A stretch of 64,000 nucleotides of DNA from Antedon mediterranea (Eukaryota; Echinodermata; Crinoidea; Comatulida; Antedonidae), in assembly GCF_964355755.1 (NCBI RefSeq), contig NC_092676.1, positions 12,756,288 to 12,820,287 of the forward strand, given 5' to 3'. The position numbers and the translations under genes are program-made. Positions 9,201 to 22,684 of this stretch are shown here, in pieces. The notes under the pieces are model-generated. The model had not been told where the DNA came from, did no database searches, and was given only the letters and a program-made list of their open reading frames with translations. Each line of letters starts with the position of its first letter. Within the stretch, counting starts at the first letter, position 1.

Positions 9201-11605
9201 TCGATGAAACTTGGTTACACAAAAACATCAAAGTGCTTAAAATCACATTTGAAACCGTTTTAGAGCATTTTGAGCATTTCGATAAAACTTTTCACACAAA
9301 AACATCAAAGTGTACAAAATAGCTTCAAATCACATTTGAAACCGTTTTAGACTATTTTGAGCATTTCGATAAAACTTTTCACACAAAAACATCAAAGTGT
9401 ACAAAATAGCTTCAAATCGCATTTGGAGACGTTTTAGACCATTTTGTGCATTTCGATGAAACTTGGTTACACAAAAACATCAAAGTGCTTAAAATTACAT
9501 TTGAAAGCGTTTTAGAGCATTTTGAGCATTTCGATAATACTTTTCACACAAAAACATCAAAGTGTACAAAATAGCTTCAAATCGCATTTGGAGATGTTTT
9601 AGACCATTTTGTGCATTTCGATGAAACTTGGTTACACAAAAACATCAAAGTGCTTAAAATCACATTTGAAACCGTTTTAGACCATTTTGAGCGTGTCGAT
9701 AAAACTTTTCACACATAAAAATCAGAGTGCACTAAATAGCTTCAAATCGCATTTGGAGACGTTTTAGACCATTTTGTGCATATCGATGAAACTTGGTTAC
9801 ACAAAAACATCAAAGTGCTTAAAATCACATTTGAAATCGTTTTAGACCATTTTGAGCGTTTCGATAAAACTTTTCACACAAAAAAATCAAAGTGCACAAA
9901 ATAGCTTCAAATCGCATTTGGAGACGTTTTAGACTATTTTGTGCATTTCGAAAAAATTTGTTAACATAAAAAGACCAAAGTGTTTAGAATATCTCCAAAT
10001 CGCATTTGGAGACGTTTTAAACCATTTTGTGCATTTCGATGGAACTTGGTTACACAAAAACATCAAAGTGCTTAAAATCACATTTAAAACCGTTTTAGAG
10101 CATTTTGAGCATTTCGATAAAACTTTTCACACAAAAACATCAAAGTGTACAAAATAGCTTCAAATCGCATTTAGAGAGGTTTTAGACCATTTTGTGCATT
10201 TCGATAAAACTTTTCAAACAAAAACATCAAAGTGTACAAAATAGCTTCAAATCGCATTTAGAGACGTTTTAGACCATTTTGTGCATTTCGATAAAACTTT
10301 TCACACAAAAACATCAAATTGCACAAAATAGCTTAATATCGTGTTTAAAACCGTTTTTACCATTTTGAGCATTTCGATAAACTTTTCACACAAAAACATC
10401 AAAGTGCACAAAATAGCTTCAAATCGCATTTAGAGATGTTTTAGAACATTTTGTGCATTTCGATAAAATTTTTCACACAAAAACATCAAATTGCACAAAA
10501 AAGCTTAATACCGTGTTTGAAATCGTTTTAAACCAATTTGAGCATGTCGATAAAACTTTTCACACAAAAACATCAAAGTGCACAGAATATCTTCAAATCG
10601 CATTTAGAGACGTTTTAGACCATTTTGGGCATTTCGATGAAACTTGGTTACACAAATACATAAAAGTGCTTAAAATCACATTTAAAACCGTTTTAGAGCA
10701 TTTTGAGCATTTCGATAAAACTTTTCACACAAAAACATCAAAGTGTACAAAATAGCTTCAAATCGCATTTAGAGAGGTTTTAGACCATTTTGTGCATTTC
10801 GATAAAACTTTTCACACAAAAACATCAAAGTGTACAAAATAACTTCAAATCGTATTTAGAGACGTTTTAGACCATTTTGTGCATTTTGATAAAACTTTTC
10901 ACACAAAAACATCAAATTGCACAAAATAGCTTAATATCGTGTTTGAAAACGTTTTAAACCATTTTGAGCATGTCGATAAAACTTTTCACACAAAAACATC
11001 AAATTGCACAAAATAGCTTAATATCGTGTTTGAAAACGTTTTAAACCATTTTGAGCATGTCGATAAAACTTTTCACACAAAAATATCAAAGTGCACAGAA
11101 TATCTTCAAATCGCATTTAGAGACGTTTTAGACCATTTTGTGCATTTCGAAAAAATTTGTTAACATAAAAAGACCAAAGTGTTTAGAATATCTCCAAATC
11201 GCATTTCGAGACGTTTTAGACCATTTTGTGTTTTTCGAAAAAACTTTTCACACAAAAACATCAAAGTGTACAAAATTGCTTCAAATCGCATTTGGAGACG
11301 TTTTAGACCATTTTGTGATTTTCGAAAAACTTTTCACACAAAAACATCAAAGTGTAGAAAATTGCTTCAAATCGCATTTAGAGACGTTTTAGACCATTTT
11401 GTGCATTTCGAAAAAATTTGTTAACATAAAAAGACCAAAGTGTTTAGAATATTTCCAAATCGCATTTGGAGACGTTTTAGACCATTTTGTGCATTTCGAT
11501 GAAACTTGGTTACACAAAAACATCAAAGTGCTTAAAATCACATTTAAAACCGTTTTAGAGCGTTTTGAGCATTTCGATAAACTTTTCACACAAAAACATC
11601 AAAGT

Positions 11606-11632
11606 GCACAAAATAGCATTTAGAGATGTTTT
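11606..11632 (+). repeat. S monomer with 10-bp deletion removing the left dyad arm
   Basis: The text AATAGCATTTAGAG replaces AATAGCTTCAAATCGCATTTAG, losing TTCAAATCGC between two GC dinucleotides. The left arm of the central dyad is gone. The same deletion is at about 19939, 22902, 23319 and 37373, but not at 4305, 5923 or 13220. It marks a sub-lineage of the block. Confidence 0.85.
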
Positions 11633-13780
11633 AGACCATTTTGTGCATTTCGATAAAACTTTTCACACAAAAACATCAAATTGCACAAAAAAGCTTAATA
11701 CCGTGTTTGAAATCGTTTTAAACCAATTTGAGCATGTCGATAAAACTTTTCACACAAAAACATCAAAGTGCACAGAATATCTTCAAATCGCATTTAGAGA
11801 CGTTTTAGACCATTTTGTGCATTTCGAAAAAATTTGTTAACATAAAAAGACCAAAGTGTTTAGAATATCTCCAAATCGCATTTGGAGACGTTTTAGACCA
11901 TTTTGTGCATTTCGATGAAACTTGGTTACACAAAAACATCAAAGTGCTTAAAATCACATTTGAAACCGTTTTAGAGAATTTTGAGCATTTCGATAAAACT
12001 TTTCACACAAAAACATCAAAGTGTACAAAATAGCTTCAAATCACATTTGAAACCGTTTTAGACCATTTTGAGCATTTCGATAAAACTTTTCACACAAAAA
12101 CATCAAAGTGTACAAAATAGCTTCAAATCGCATTTGGAGACGTTTTAGACCATTTTGTGCATTTCGATGAAACTTGGTTACACAAAAACATCAAAGTGCT
12201 TAAAATCACATTTGAAACCGTTTTAGAGCATTTTTAGCATTTCGATAATACTTTTCACACAAAAACATCAAAGTGTACAAAATAGCTTCAAATCGCATTT
12301 GGAGACGTTTTAGACCATTTTGTGCATTTCGATGAAACTTGGTTACACAAAAACATCAAAGTGCTTAAAATCACATTTGAAATCGTTTTAGACCATTTTG
12401 AGCATTTCGATAAAACTTTTCACACAAAAAAATCAAAGTGCACAAAATAGCTTCAAATCGCATTTGGAGACGTTTTAGACTATTTTGTGCATTTCGAAAA
12501 AATTTGTTAACATAAAAAGACCAAAGTGTTTAGAATATCTCCAAATCGCATTTGGAGACGTTTTAAATCATTTTGTGCATTTCGATGGAACTTGGTTACA
12601 CAAAAACATCAAAGTGCTTAAAATCACATTTAAAACCGTTTTAGAGCATTTTGAGCATTTCGATAAAACTTTTCACACAAAAACATCAAAGTGTACAAAA
12701 TAGCTTCAAATCGCATTTAGAGAGGTTTTAGACCATTTTGTGCATTTCGATAAAACTTTACACACAAAAACATCAAAGTGTACAAAAAAGCTTCAAATCG
12801 CATTTAGAGACGTTTTAGACCATTTTGTGCATTTCGATAAAACTTTTCACACAAAAACATAAAATTGCACAAAATAGCTTAATATCGTGTTTGAAAACGT
12901 TTTAAACCATTTTGAGCATGTCGATAAAACTTTTCACACAAAAATATCAAAGTGCACAGAATATCTTCAAATCGCATTTAGAGACGTTTTAGACCATTTT
13001 GTGCATTTCGAAAAAATTTGTTAACATAAAAAGACCAAAGTGTTTAGAATATCTCCAAATCGCATTTGGAGACGTTTTAGACCATTTTGTGCATTTCGAT
13101 GAAACTTGGTTACATAAAAACATCAAAGTGCTTAAAATCACATTTAAAACCGTTTTAGAGCGTTTTGAGCATTTCGATAAACTTTTCACACAAAAACATC
13201 AAAGTGCACAAAATAGCTTCAAATCGCATTTAGAGATGTTTTAGACCATTTTGTGCATTTCGAAAAAACTTTTCACACAAAAACATCAAATTGCACACAA
13301 TAGCTTAATACCGTGTTTGAAATCGTTTTAAACCATTTTGAGCATGTCGATAAAACTTTTCACACAAAAACATCAAAGTGCACAGAATATCTTCAAATCG
13401 CATATAGAGACGTTTTAGACCATTTTGTGCATTTCGAAAAAATTTGTTAACATTAAAAGACCAATGTGTTTAGAATATCTCCAAATCGCATTTGGAGACG
13501 TTTTAGACCATTTTGTGCATTTCGATGAAACTTGGTTACACAAAAACATCAAAGTGCTTAAAATCACATTTGAAACCGTTTTAGAGCATTTTGAGCATTT
13601 CGATAAAACTTTTCACACAAAAACATCAAAGTGTACAAAATAGCTTCAAATCACATTTGAAACCGTTTTAGACCATTTTGAGCATTTCGATAAAACTTTT
13701 CACACAAAAACATCAAAGTGTACAAAATGGCTTCAAATCGCTTTTGGAGACGTTTTAGAGCATTTTGAGCATTTCGATCA

Positions 13781-13800
13781 AACTTTTCACACACATCAAA
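13781..13800 (+). repeat. Private 4-bp deletion in P2
   Basis: TTTTCACACACATCAAAG has one A where sister copies at 6484 and 32241 have CACACAAAAACATC with five A. This single change shifts the offset between P1 and P2 from 7299 to 7295. It is not found in the copies at 32 or 58.9 kb, so it arose after P2 formed. Confidence 0.85.
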
Positions 13801-14159
13801 GTGTACAAAATAACTTCAAATCGCATTTAGAGACCTTTTAGACCATTTTGTGCATTTTGGTAAAACTTTTCACACAAAAACATCAAATTGCACAAAATAG
13901 CTTAATATCGTGTTTGAAAACGTTTTAAACCATTTTGAGCATGTCGATAAAACTTTTCACATAAAAATATCAAAGTGCACAGAATAGCTTCAAATCGCAT
14001 TTGGAGACGTTTTAGACCATTTTGTGCATTTTGGTAAAACTTTTCACACAAAAACATCAAATTGCACAAAATAGCTTAATATCGTGTTTGAAAACGTTTT
14101 AAACCATTTTGAGCATGTCGATAAAACTTTTCACTCAAAAATATCAAAGTGCACAGAAT

Positions 14160-16213
14160 ATCTTCAAATCGCATTTAGAGACGTTTTAGACCATTTTGTG
14201 CATTTTGAAAAAATTTGTTAACATAAAAAGACCAAAGTGTTTAGAATATCTCCAAATCGCATTTGGAGACGTTTTAGACCATTTTGTGTTTTTCGAAAAA
14301 ACTTTTCACACAAAAACATCAAAGTGTACAAAATTGCTTCAAATCGCATTTGGAGACGTTTTAGACCATTTTGTGCATTTTGGTAAAACTTTTCACACAA
14401 AAACATCAAAATTCACAAAATAGCTTAATATCGTGTTTGAAAACGTTTTAAACCATTTTGAGCATGTCGATAAAACTTTTCACTCAAAAATATCAAAGTG
14501 CACAGAATATCTTCAAATCGCATTTAGAGACGTTTTAGACCATTTTGTGCATTTCGAAAAAAATTGTTAACATAAAAAGACCAAAGTGTTTAGAATATCT
14601 CCAAATCGCATTTGGAGACGTTTTAGACCATTTTGCGCATTTCGATGAAACTTGGTTACACAAAAACATCAAAGTGCTTAAAATCACATTTAAAACCGTT
14701 TTAGAGCGTTTTGAGCATTTCGATAAACTTTTCAAACAAAAACATCAAAGTGTACAAAATAGCTTCAAATCGTATTTGGAGACGTTTTAGACCATTTTGT
14801 GCGTTTCGATGAATCTTGGTTACACAAAAACATCAAAGTGCTTAAAATCACATTTAAAACCGTTTTAGTGCATTTTGAGCATTTCGATAAAACTTTTCAC
14901 ACAAAAACATCAAAGTGCACAAAATAGCTTCAAATCGCATTTAGAGAGGTTTTAGACCATTTTGTGCATTTCGATAAAACTTTTCACACAAAAACATCAA
15001 AGTGTACAAAATAACTTCAAATCGTATTTAGAGACGTTTTAGACCATTTTGTGCATTTTGATAAAACTTTTCACACAAAAACATCAAATTGCACAAAATA
15101 GCTTAATATCGTGTTTGAAAACGTTTTAAACCATTTTGAGCATGTCGATAAAACTTTTCACTCAAAAATATCAAAGTGCACAGAATATCTTCAAATCGCA
15201 TTTAGAGACGTTTTAGACCATTTTGTGCATTTTGAAAAAATTTGTTAACATAAAAAGACCAAAGTGTTTAGAATATCTCCAAATCGCATTTGGAGACGTT
15301 TTAGACCATTTTGTGTTTTTCGAAAAAACTTTTCACACAAAAACATCAAAGTGTACAAAATTGCTTCAAATCGCATTTGGAGACGTTTTAGACCATTTTG
15401 TGCATTTTGGTAAAACTTTTCACACAAAAACATCAAAATTCACAAAATAGCTTAATATCGTGTTTGAAAACGTTTTAAACCATTTTGAGCATGTCGATAA
15501 AACTTTTCACTCAAAAATATCAAAGTGCACAGAATATCTTCAAATCGCATTTAGAGACGTTTTAGACCATTTTGTGCATTTCGAAAAAAATTGTTAACAT
15601 AAAAAGACCAAAGTGTTTAGAATATCTCCAAATCGCATTTGGAGACGTTTTAGACCATTTTGCGCATTTCGATGAAACTTGGTTACACAAAAACATCAAA
15701 GTGCTTAAAATCACATTTAAAACCGTTTTAGAGCGTTTTGAGCATTTCGATAAACTTTTCAAACAAAAACATCAAAGTGTACAAAATAGCTTCAAATCGT
15801 ATTTGGAGACGTTTTAGACCATTTTGTGCGTTTCGATGAATCTTGGTTACACAAAAACATCAAAGTGCTTAAAATCACATTTAAAACCGTTTTAGTGCAT
15901 TTTGAGCATTTCGATAAAACTTTTCACACAAAAACATCAAAGTGCACAAAATAGCTTCAAATCGCATTTAGAGATGTTTTAGACCATTTTGTGCGTTTCG
16001 ATAAAACTTTTCACACAAAAACATCAAATTGCACAAAATAGCTTAATATCGTGTTTGAAAACGTTTTAGACCATTTTGAGCATGTCGATAAAACTTTTCA
16101 CACAAAAACATAAAAGTGCACAAAATAGCTTCAAATCGCATTTAGAGATGTTTTAGACCATTTTGTGCATTTCGATAAAACTTTTCACACAAAAACATCA
16201 AATTGCACAAAAT
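14160..16213 (+). repeat. 1027-bp tandem duplication
   Basis: V- and C-type landmarks at 14196, 14218, 14535 and 14545 recur at 15223, 15245, 15562 and 15572, always +1027. The unit contains C, V, S, F, C, B and S monomers (12 in all). Similarity begins near 14.1 kb. The right copy is the one that continues into the long block matching 7.25-12.2 kb. Confidence 0.85.
14945..15125 (+). repeat. Inserted patch with AACTTCAAATCGTATTTA marker
   Basis: These two monomers carry ATAACTTCAAATCGTATTTAG and GCATTTTGATAAAAC. That combination is found at 8.65-8.87 and 10.77-11.0 kb but not in the flanking parent sequence (GAGATG at 7651, GGTAAAAC at 14034). The patch sits at the junction between the two copies of the 1027-bp duplication. 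It suggests that the join was made by exchange with a different part of the array. Confidence 0.65.
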
Positions 16214-19200
16214 AGCTTAATACCGTGTTTGAAATCGTTTTAAACCATTTTGAGCATGTCGATAAAACTTTTCACAAAAAAACATCAAAGTGCACAGAAT
16301 AGCTTCAAATCGCATTTGGAGACGTTTTAAACCATTTTGTGCATTTCGATAAAACTTTTCACATAAAAACATCAAAGTGTCCAAAATAGCTTCAAATCGC
16401 ATTTAGAGACGTTTTAGACCATTTTGGGCATTTATAAAAGTGCTTAAAATCACATTTCAAACCGTTTTAGAGCATTTTGAGCATTTCGATAAAACTTTTC
16501 ACACAAAAACATCAAAGTGCACAAAATAGCTTCAAATCGCATTTAGAGATGTTTTAGACCATTTTGTGCAATTCGATAAAACTTTTCACACAAAAACATC
16601 AAAGTGCACAAAATAGCTTCAAATCGCATTTAGAGATGTTTTAGACCATTTTGTGCATTTCGATAAAACTTTTCACACAAAAACATAAAAGTGAACAGAA
16701 TAGCTTCAAATTGCATTTGGAGACGTTTTAGAGCATTTTGTGCATTTCGATAAAATGTGTTAACATAAAAAGACCAAAGTGTTTAGAATATCTTCAAATC
16801 ACATTTGGAGACGTTTTAGACCATTTTTGGCATTTCGATGAAACTTGGTTACACAAAAACATCAAAGTGCTTAAAATCACATTTAAAACCGTTTTAGAGC
16901 ATTTTGAGCATTTCGATAAAACTTTTCACACAAAAACATCAAAGTGTACAAAATAGCTTCAAATCGCATTTAGAGAGGTTTTAGACCATTTTGTGCATTT
17001 CGATAAAACTTTTCACACAAAAACATCAAAGTGTACAAAATAACTTCAAATCGTATTTAGAGACGTTTTAGACCATTTTGTGCATTTTGATAAAACTTTT
17101 CACACAAAAACATCAAATTGCACAAAATAGCTTAATATCGTGTTTGAAAACGTTTTAAACCATTTTGAGCATGTCGATAAAACTTTTCACACAAAAATAT
17201 CAAAGTGCACAGAATATCTTCAAATCGCATTTAGAGACGTTTTAGACCATTTTGTGCATTTCGAAAAAATTTGTTAACATAAAAAGACCAAAGTGTTTAG
17301 AATATCTCCAAATCGCATTTGGAGACGTTTTAGACCATTTTGTGTTTTTCGAAAAACTTTTCACACAAAAACATCAAAGTGTAGAAAATTGCTTCAAATC
17401 GCATTTAGAGACGTTTTAGACCATTTTGTGCATTTCGAAAAAACTTTTTAAAATAAAAACACCAAAGTGCTTTGAATAGCTTCAAATCGCATTTGGAGAC
17501 GTTTTAGACCATTTTGTGCATTTCGATGAAACTTGGTTACACAAAAACATCAAAGTGCTTAAAATCACATTTGAAACCGTTTTAGAGCATTTTGAGCATT
17601 TCGATAAAACTTTTCACACAAAAACATCAAAGTGTACAAAATAGCTTCAAATCACATTTGAAACCGTTTTAGACTATTTTGAGCATTTCGATAAAACTTT
17701 TCACACAAAAACATCAAAGTGTACAAAATAGCTTCAAATCGCATTTGGAGACGTTTTAGACCATTTTGTGCATTTCGATGAAACTTGGTTACACAAAAAC
17801 ATCAAAGTGCTTAAAATTACATTTGAAAGCGTTTTAGAGCATTTTGAGCATTTCGATAATACTTTTCACACAAAAACATCAAAGTGTACAAAATAGCTTC
17901 AAATCGCATTTGGAGATGTTTTAGACCATTTTGTGCATTTCGATGAAACTTGGTTACACAAAAACATCAAAGTGCTTAAAATCACATTTGAAACCGTTTT
18001 AGACCATTTTGAGCGTGTCGATAAAACTTTTCACACATAAAAATCAGAGTGCACTAAATAGCTTCAAATCGCATTTGGAGACGTTTTAGACCATTTTGTG
18101 CATATCGATGAAACTTGGTTACACAAAAACATCAAAGTGCTTAAAATCACATTTGAAATCGTTTTAGACCATTTTGAGCGTTTCGATAAAACTTTTCACA
18201 CAAAAAAATCAAAGTGCACAAAATAGCTTCAAATCGCATTTGGAGACGTTTTAGACTATTTTGTGCATTTCGAAAAAATTTGTTAACATAAAAAGACCAA
18301 AGTGTTTAGAATATCTCCAAATCGCATTTGGAGACGTTTTAAACCATTTTGTGCATTTCGATGGAACTTGGTTACACAAAAACATCAAAGTGCTTAAAAT
18401 CACATTTAAAACCGTTTTAGAGCATTTTGAGCATTTCGATAAAACTTTTCACACAAAAACATCAAAGTGTACAAAATAGCTTCAAATCGCATTTAGAGAG
18501 GTTTTAGACCATTTTGTGCATTTCGATAAAACTTTTCAAACAAAAACATCAAAGTGTACAAAATAGCTTCAAATCGCATTTAGAGACGTTTTAGACCATT
18601 TTGTGCATTTCGATAAAACTTTTCACACAAAAACATCAAATTGCACAAAATAGCTTAATATCGTGTTTAAAACCGTTTTTACCATTTTGAGCATTTCGAT
18701 AAACTTTTCACACAAAAACATCAAAGTGCACAAAATAGCTTCAAATCGCATTTAGAGATGTTTTAGAACATTTTGTGCATTTCGATAAAATTTTTCACAC
18801 AAAAACATCAAATTGCACAAAAAAGCTTAATACCGTGTTTGAAATCGTTTTAAACCAATTTGAGCATGTCGATAAAACTTTTCACACAAAAACATCAAAG
18901 TGCACAGAATATCTTCAAATCGCATTTAGAGACGTTTTAGACCATTTTGGGCATTTCGATGAAACTTGGTTACACAAATACATAAAAGTGCTTAAAATCA
19001 CATTTAAAACCGTTTTAGAGCATTTTGAGCATTTCGATAAAACTTTTCACACAAAAACATCAAAGTGTACAAAATAGCTTCAAATCGCATTTAGAGAGGT
19101 TTTAGACCATTTTGTGCATTTCGATAAAACTTTTCACACAAAAACATCAAAGTGTACAAAATAACTTCAAATCGTATTTAGAGACGTTTTAGACCATTTT

Positions 19201-20536
19201 GTGCATTTTGATAAAACTTTTCACACAAAAACATCAAATTGCACAAAATAGCTTAATATCGTGTTTGAAAACGTTTTAAACCATTTTGAGCATGTCGATA
19301 AAACTTTTCACACAAAAACATCAAATTGCACAAAATAGCTTAATATCGTGTTTGAAAACGTTTTAAACCATTTTGAGCATGTCGATAAAACTTTTCACAC
19401 AAAAATATCAAAGTGCACAGAATATCTTCAAATCGCATTTAGAGACGTTTTAGACCATTTTGTGCATTTCGAAAAAATTTGTTAACATAAAAAGACCAAA
19501 GTGTTTAGAATATCTCCAAATCGCATTTCGAGACGTTTTAGACCATTTTGTGTTTTTCGAAAAAACTTTTCACACAAAAACATCAAAGTGTACAAAATTG
19601 CTTCAAATCGCATTTGGAGACGTTTTAGACCATTTTGTGATTTTCGAAAAACTTTTCACACAAAAACATCAAAGTGTAGAAAATTGCTTCAAATCGCATT
19701 TAGAGACGTTTTAGACCATTTTGTGCATTTCGAAAAAATTTGTTAACATAAAAAGACCAAAGTGTTTAGAATATTTCCAAATCGCATTTGGAGACGTTTT
19801 AGACCATTTTGTGCATTTCGATGAAACTTGGTTACACAAAAACATCAAAGTGCTTAAAATCACATTTAAAACCGTTTTAGAGCGTTTTGAGCATTTCGAT
19901 AAACTTTTCACACAAAAACATCAAAGTGCACAAAATAGCATTTAGAGATGTTTTAGACCATTTTGTGCATTTCGATAAAACTTTTCACACAAAAACATCA
20001 AATTGCACAAAAAAGCTTAATACCGTGTTTGAAATCGTTTTAAACCAATTTGAGCATGTCGATAAAACTTTTCACACAAAAACATCAAAGTGCACAGAAT
20101 ATCTTCAAATCGCATTTAGAGACGTTTTAGACCATTTTGTGCATTTCGAAAAAATTTGTTAACATAAAAAGACCAAAGTGTTTAGAATATCTCCAAATCG
20201 CATTTGGAGACGTTTTAGACCATTTTGTGCATTTCGATGAAACTTGGTTACACAAAAACATCAAAGTGCTTAAAATCACATTTGAAACCGTTTTAGAGAA
20301 TTTTGAGCATTTCGATAAAACTTTTCACACAAAAACATCAAAGTGTACAAAATAGCTTCAAATCACATTTGAAACCGTTTTAGACCATTTTGAGCATTTC
20401 GATAAAACTTTTCACACAAAAACATCAAAGTGTACAAAATAGCTTCAAATCGCATTTGGAGACGTTTTAGACCATTTTGTGCATTTCGATGAAACTTGGT
20501 TACACAAAAACATCAAAGTGCTTAAAATCACATTTG
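15187..20536 (+). repeat. 5.35-kb copy of 6.87-12.21 kb (+8322)
   Basis: All landmarks between 6.9 and 12.0 kb reappear at exactly +8322, with no change of offset over more than 5 kb. These include the truncated monomer at 8111, the E-type unit at 9113, the TCACACATAAAAATC change near 9710 and the 10-bp deletion at 11617. The same 5.35 kb is present again at 32.6-37.97 kb (+17435). One private change here is GTGCTTTGAATAGC near 17469, versus GTGCTTAGAATAGC in the other copies. Confidence 0.85.
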
Positions 20537-20688
20537 AAATCGTTTTAGACCATTTTGAGCATTTCGATAAAACTTTTCACACAAAAAAATCAAAGTGCAC
20601 GAAATAGCTTCAAATCGCATTTGGAGACGTTTTAGACTATTTTGTGCATTTCGAAAAAATTTGTTAACATAAAAAGACCAAAGTGTTT
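20537..20688 (+). repeat. Junction segment skipping two monomers
   Basis: At about 20537 the sequence jumps from the match at 12215 to the match near 12370, dropping about two monomers. Near 20689 it jumps again, inside a C-type monomer, to GAATAGCTTC of the E-type context (9151 and 17473). Both joins are reproduced at 37972 and 38124. They were therefore already present before the 17.4-kb-offset duplication. Confidence 0.7.
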
Positions 20689-22684
20689 AGAATAGCTTCA
20701 AATCGCATTTGGAGACGTTTTAGACCATTTTGTGCATTTCGATGAAACTTGGTTACACAAAAACATCAAAGTGCTTAAAATCACATTTGAAACCGTTTTA
20801 GAGCATTTTGAGCATTTCGATAAAACTTTTCACACAAAAACATCAAAGTGTACAAAATAGCTTCAAATCACATTTGAAACCGTTTTAGACTATTTTGAGC
20901 ATTTCGATAAAACTTTTCACACAAAAACATCAAAGTGTACAAAATAGCTTCAAATCGCATTTGGAGACGTTTTAGACCATTTTGTGCATTTCGATGAAAC
21001 TTGGTTACACAAAAACATCAAAGTGCTTAAAATTACATTTGAAAGCGTTTTAGAGCATTTTGAGCATTTCGATAATACTTTTCACACAAAAACATCAAAG
21101 TGTACAAAATAGCTTCAAATCGCATTTGGAGACGTTTTAGACCATTTTGTGCATTTCGATGAAACTTGGTTACACAAAAACATCAAAGTGCTTAAAATCA
21201 CATTTGAAACCGTTTTAGACCATTTTGAGCGTGTCGATAAAACTTTTCACACAAAAAAATCAGAGTGCACTAAATAGCTTCAAATCGCATTTGGAGACGT
21301 TTTAGACCATTTTGTGCATATCGATGAAACTTGGTTACACAAAAACATCAAAGTGCTTAAAATCACATTTGAAATCGTTTTAGACCATTTTGAGCGTTTC
21401 GATAAAACTTTTCACACAAAAAAATCAGAGTGCACAAAATAGCTTCAAATCGCATTTGGAGACGTTTTAGACTATTTTGTGCATTTCGAAAAAATTTGTT
21501 AACATAAAAAGACCAAAGTGTTTAGAATATCTCCAAATCGCATTTGGAGACGTTTTAAACCATTTTGTGCATTTCGATAAAACTTTTCACACAAAAACAT
21601 CAAATTGCACAAAATAGCTTAATATCGTGTTTAAAACCGTTTTTACCATTTTGAGCATTTCGATAAACTTTTCACACAAAAACATCAAAGTGCACAAAAT
21701 AGCTTCAAATCGCATTTAGAGATGTTTTAGAACATTTTGTGCATTTCGATAAAATTTTTCACACAAAAACATCAAATTGCACAAAAAAGCTTAATACCGT
21801 GTTTGAAATCGTTTTAAACCAATTTGAGCATGTCGATAAAACTTTTCACACAAAAACATCAAAGTGCACAGAATATCTTCAAATCGCATTTAGAGACGTT
21901 TTAGACCATTTTGGGCATTTCGATGAAACTTGGTTACACAAATACATAAAAGTGCTTAAAATCACATTTAAAACCGTTTTAGAGCATTTTGAGCATTTCG
22001 ATAAAACTTTTCACACAAAAACATCAAAGTGTACAAAATAGCTTCAAATCGCATTTAGAGAGGTTTTAGACCATTTTGTGCATTTCGATAAAACTTTTCA
22101 CACAAAAACATCAAAGTGTACAAAATAACTTCAAATCGTATTTAGAGACGTTTTAGACCATTTTGTGCATTTTGATAAAACTTTTCACACAAAAACATCA
22201 AATTGCACAAAATAGCTTAATATCGTGTTTGAAAACGTTTTAAACCATTTTGAGCATGTCGATAAAACTTTTCACACAAAAACATCAAATTGCACAAAAT
22301 AGCTTAATATCGTGTTTGAAAACGTTTTAAACCATTTTGAGCATGTCGATAAAACTTTTCACACAAAAATATCAAAGTGCACAGAATATCTTCAAATCGC
22401 ATTTAGAGACGTTTTAGACCATTTTGTGCATTTCGAAAAAATTTGTTAACATAAAAAGACCAAAGTGTTTAGAATATCTCCAAATCGCATTTGGAGACGT
22501 TTTAGACCATTTTGTGTTTTTCGAAAAAACTTTTCACACAAAAACATCAAAGTGTACAAAATTGCTTCAAATCGCATTTGGAGACGTTTTAGACCATTTT
22601 GTGATTTTCGAAAAACTTTTCACACAAAAACATCAAAGTGTAGAAAATTGCTTCAAATCGCATTTAGAGACGTTTTAGACCATT
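20689..22684 (+). repeat. Copy of 17.47-19.72 kb with a three-monomer deletion
   Basis: The offset to the left copy is 3216 at the start and 2964 from about 21.58 kb on, so 252 bp (three monomers) are missing near 21570-21585. Shared markers include GATAATAC, GCATATCGATGAAAC and ACATAAAAGTGC. Private changes include CACAAAAAAATCAGAG near 21252 and 21423. Confidence 0.75.

Larger units (their letters stand above)
4070..11378 (+). repeat. 7.3-kb block P1
   Basis: Landmarks in this block recur to the right at constant offsets: +7299 (about 4.3-6.5 kb), +7295 (after a 4-bp deletion in the second copy) and +7309 before the 10-bp deletion at 11617. The block holds S, C, B, F, V and E monomers in a complex, non-periodic order of roughly 86 units. 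Parts are also present at +8322 (6.9 kb onward), +25757 (4.78 kb onward) and about +52.8 kb (P1 onto the window's right end). Confidence 0.8.
11379..14944 (+). repeat. Partial second copy P2 of the 7.3-kb block
   Basis: It follows P1 directly and matches about 4.07-7.65 kb at +7309/7299/7295. P1 and P2 share changes absent from the third copy at 32 kb, such as TCGCTTTTGGAG (6437 and 13738) and GAGACCTTTTAG (6535 and 13827). P2 has private changes too: a loss of four A at 13794 and the 10-bp deletion at 11617. The match ends near 14945, where GAGATG is replaced by GAGAGG. Confidence 0.8.
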
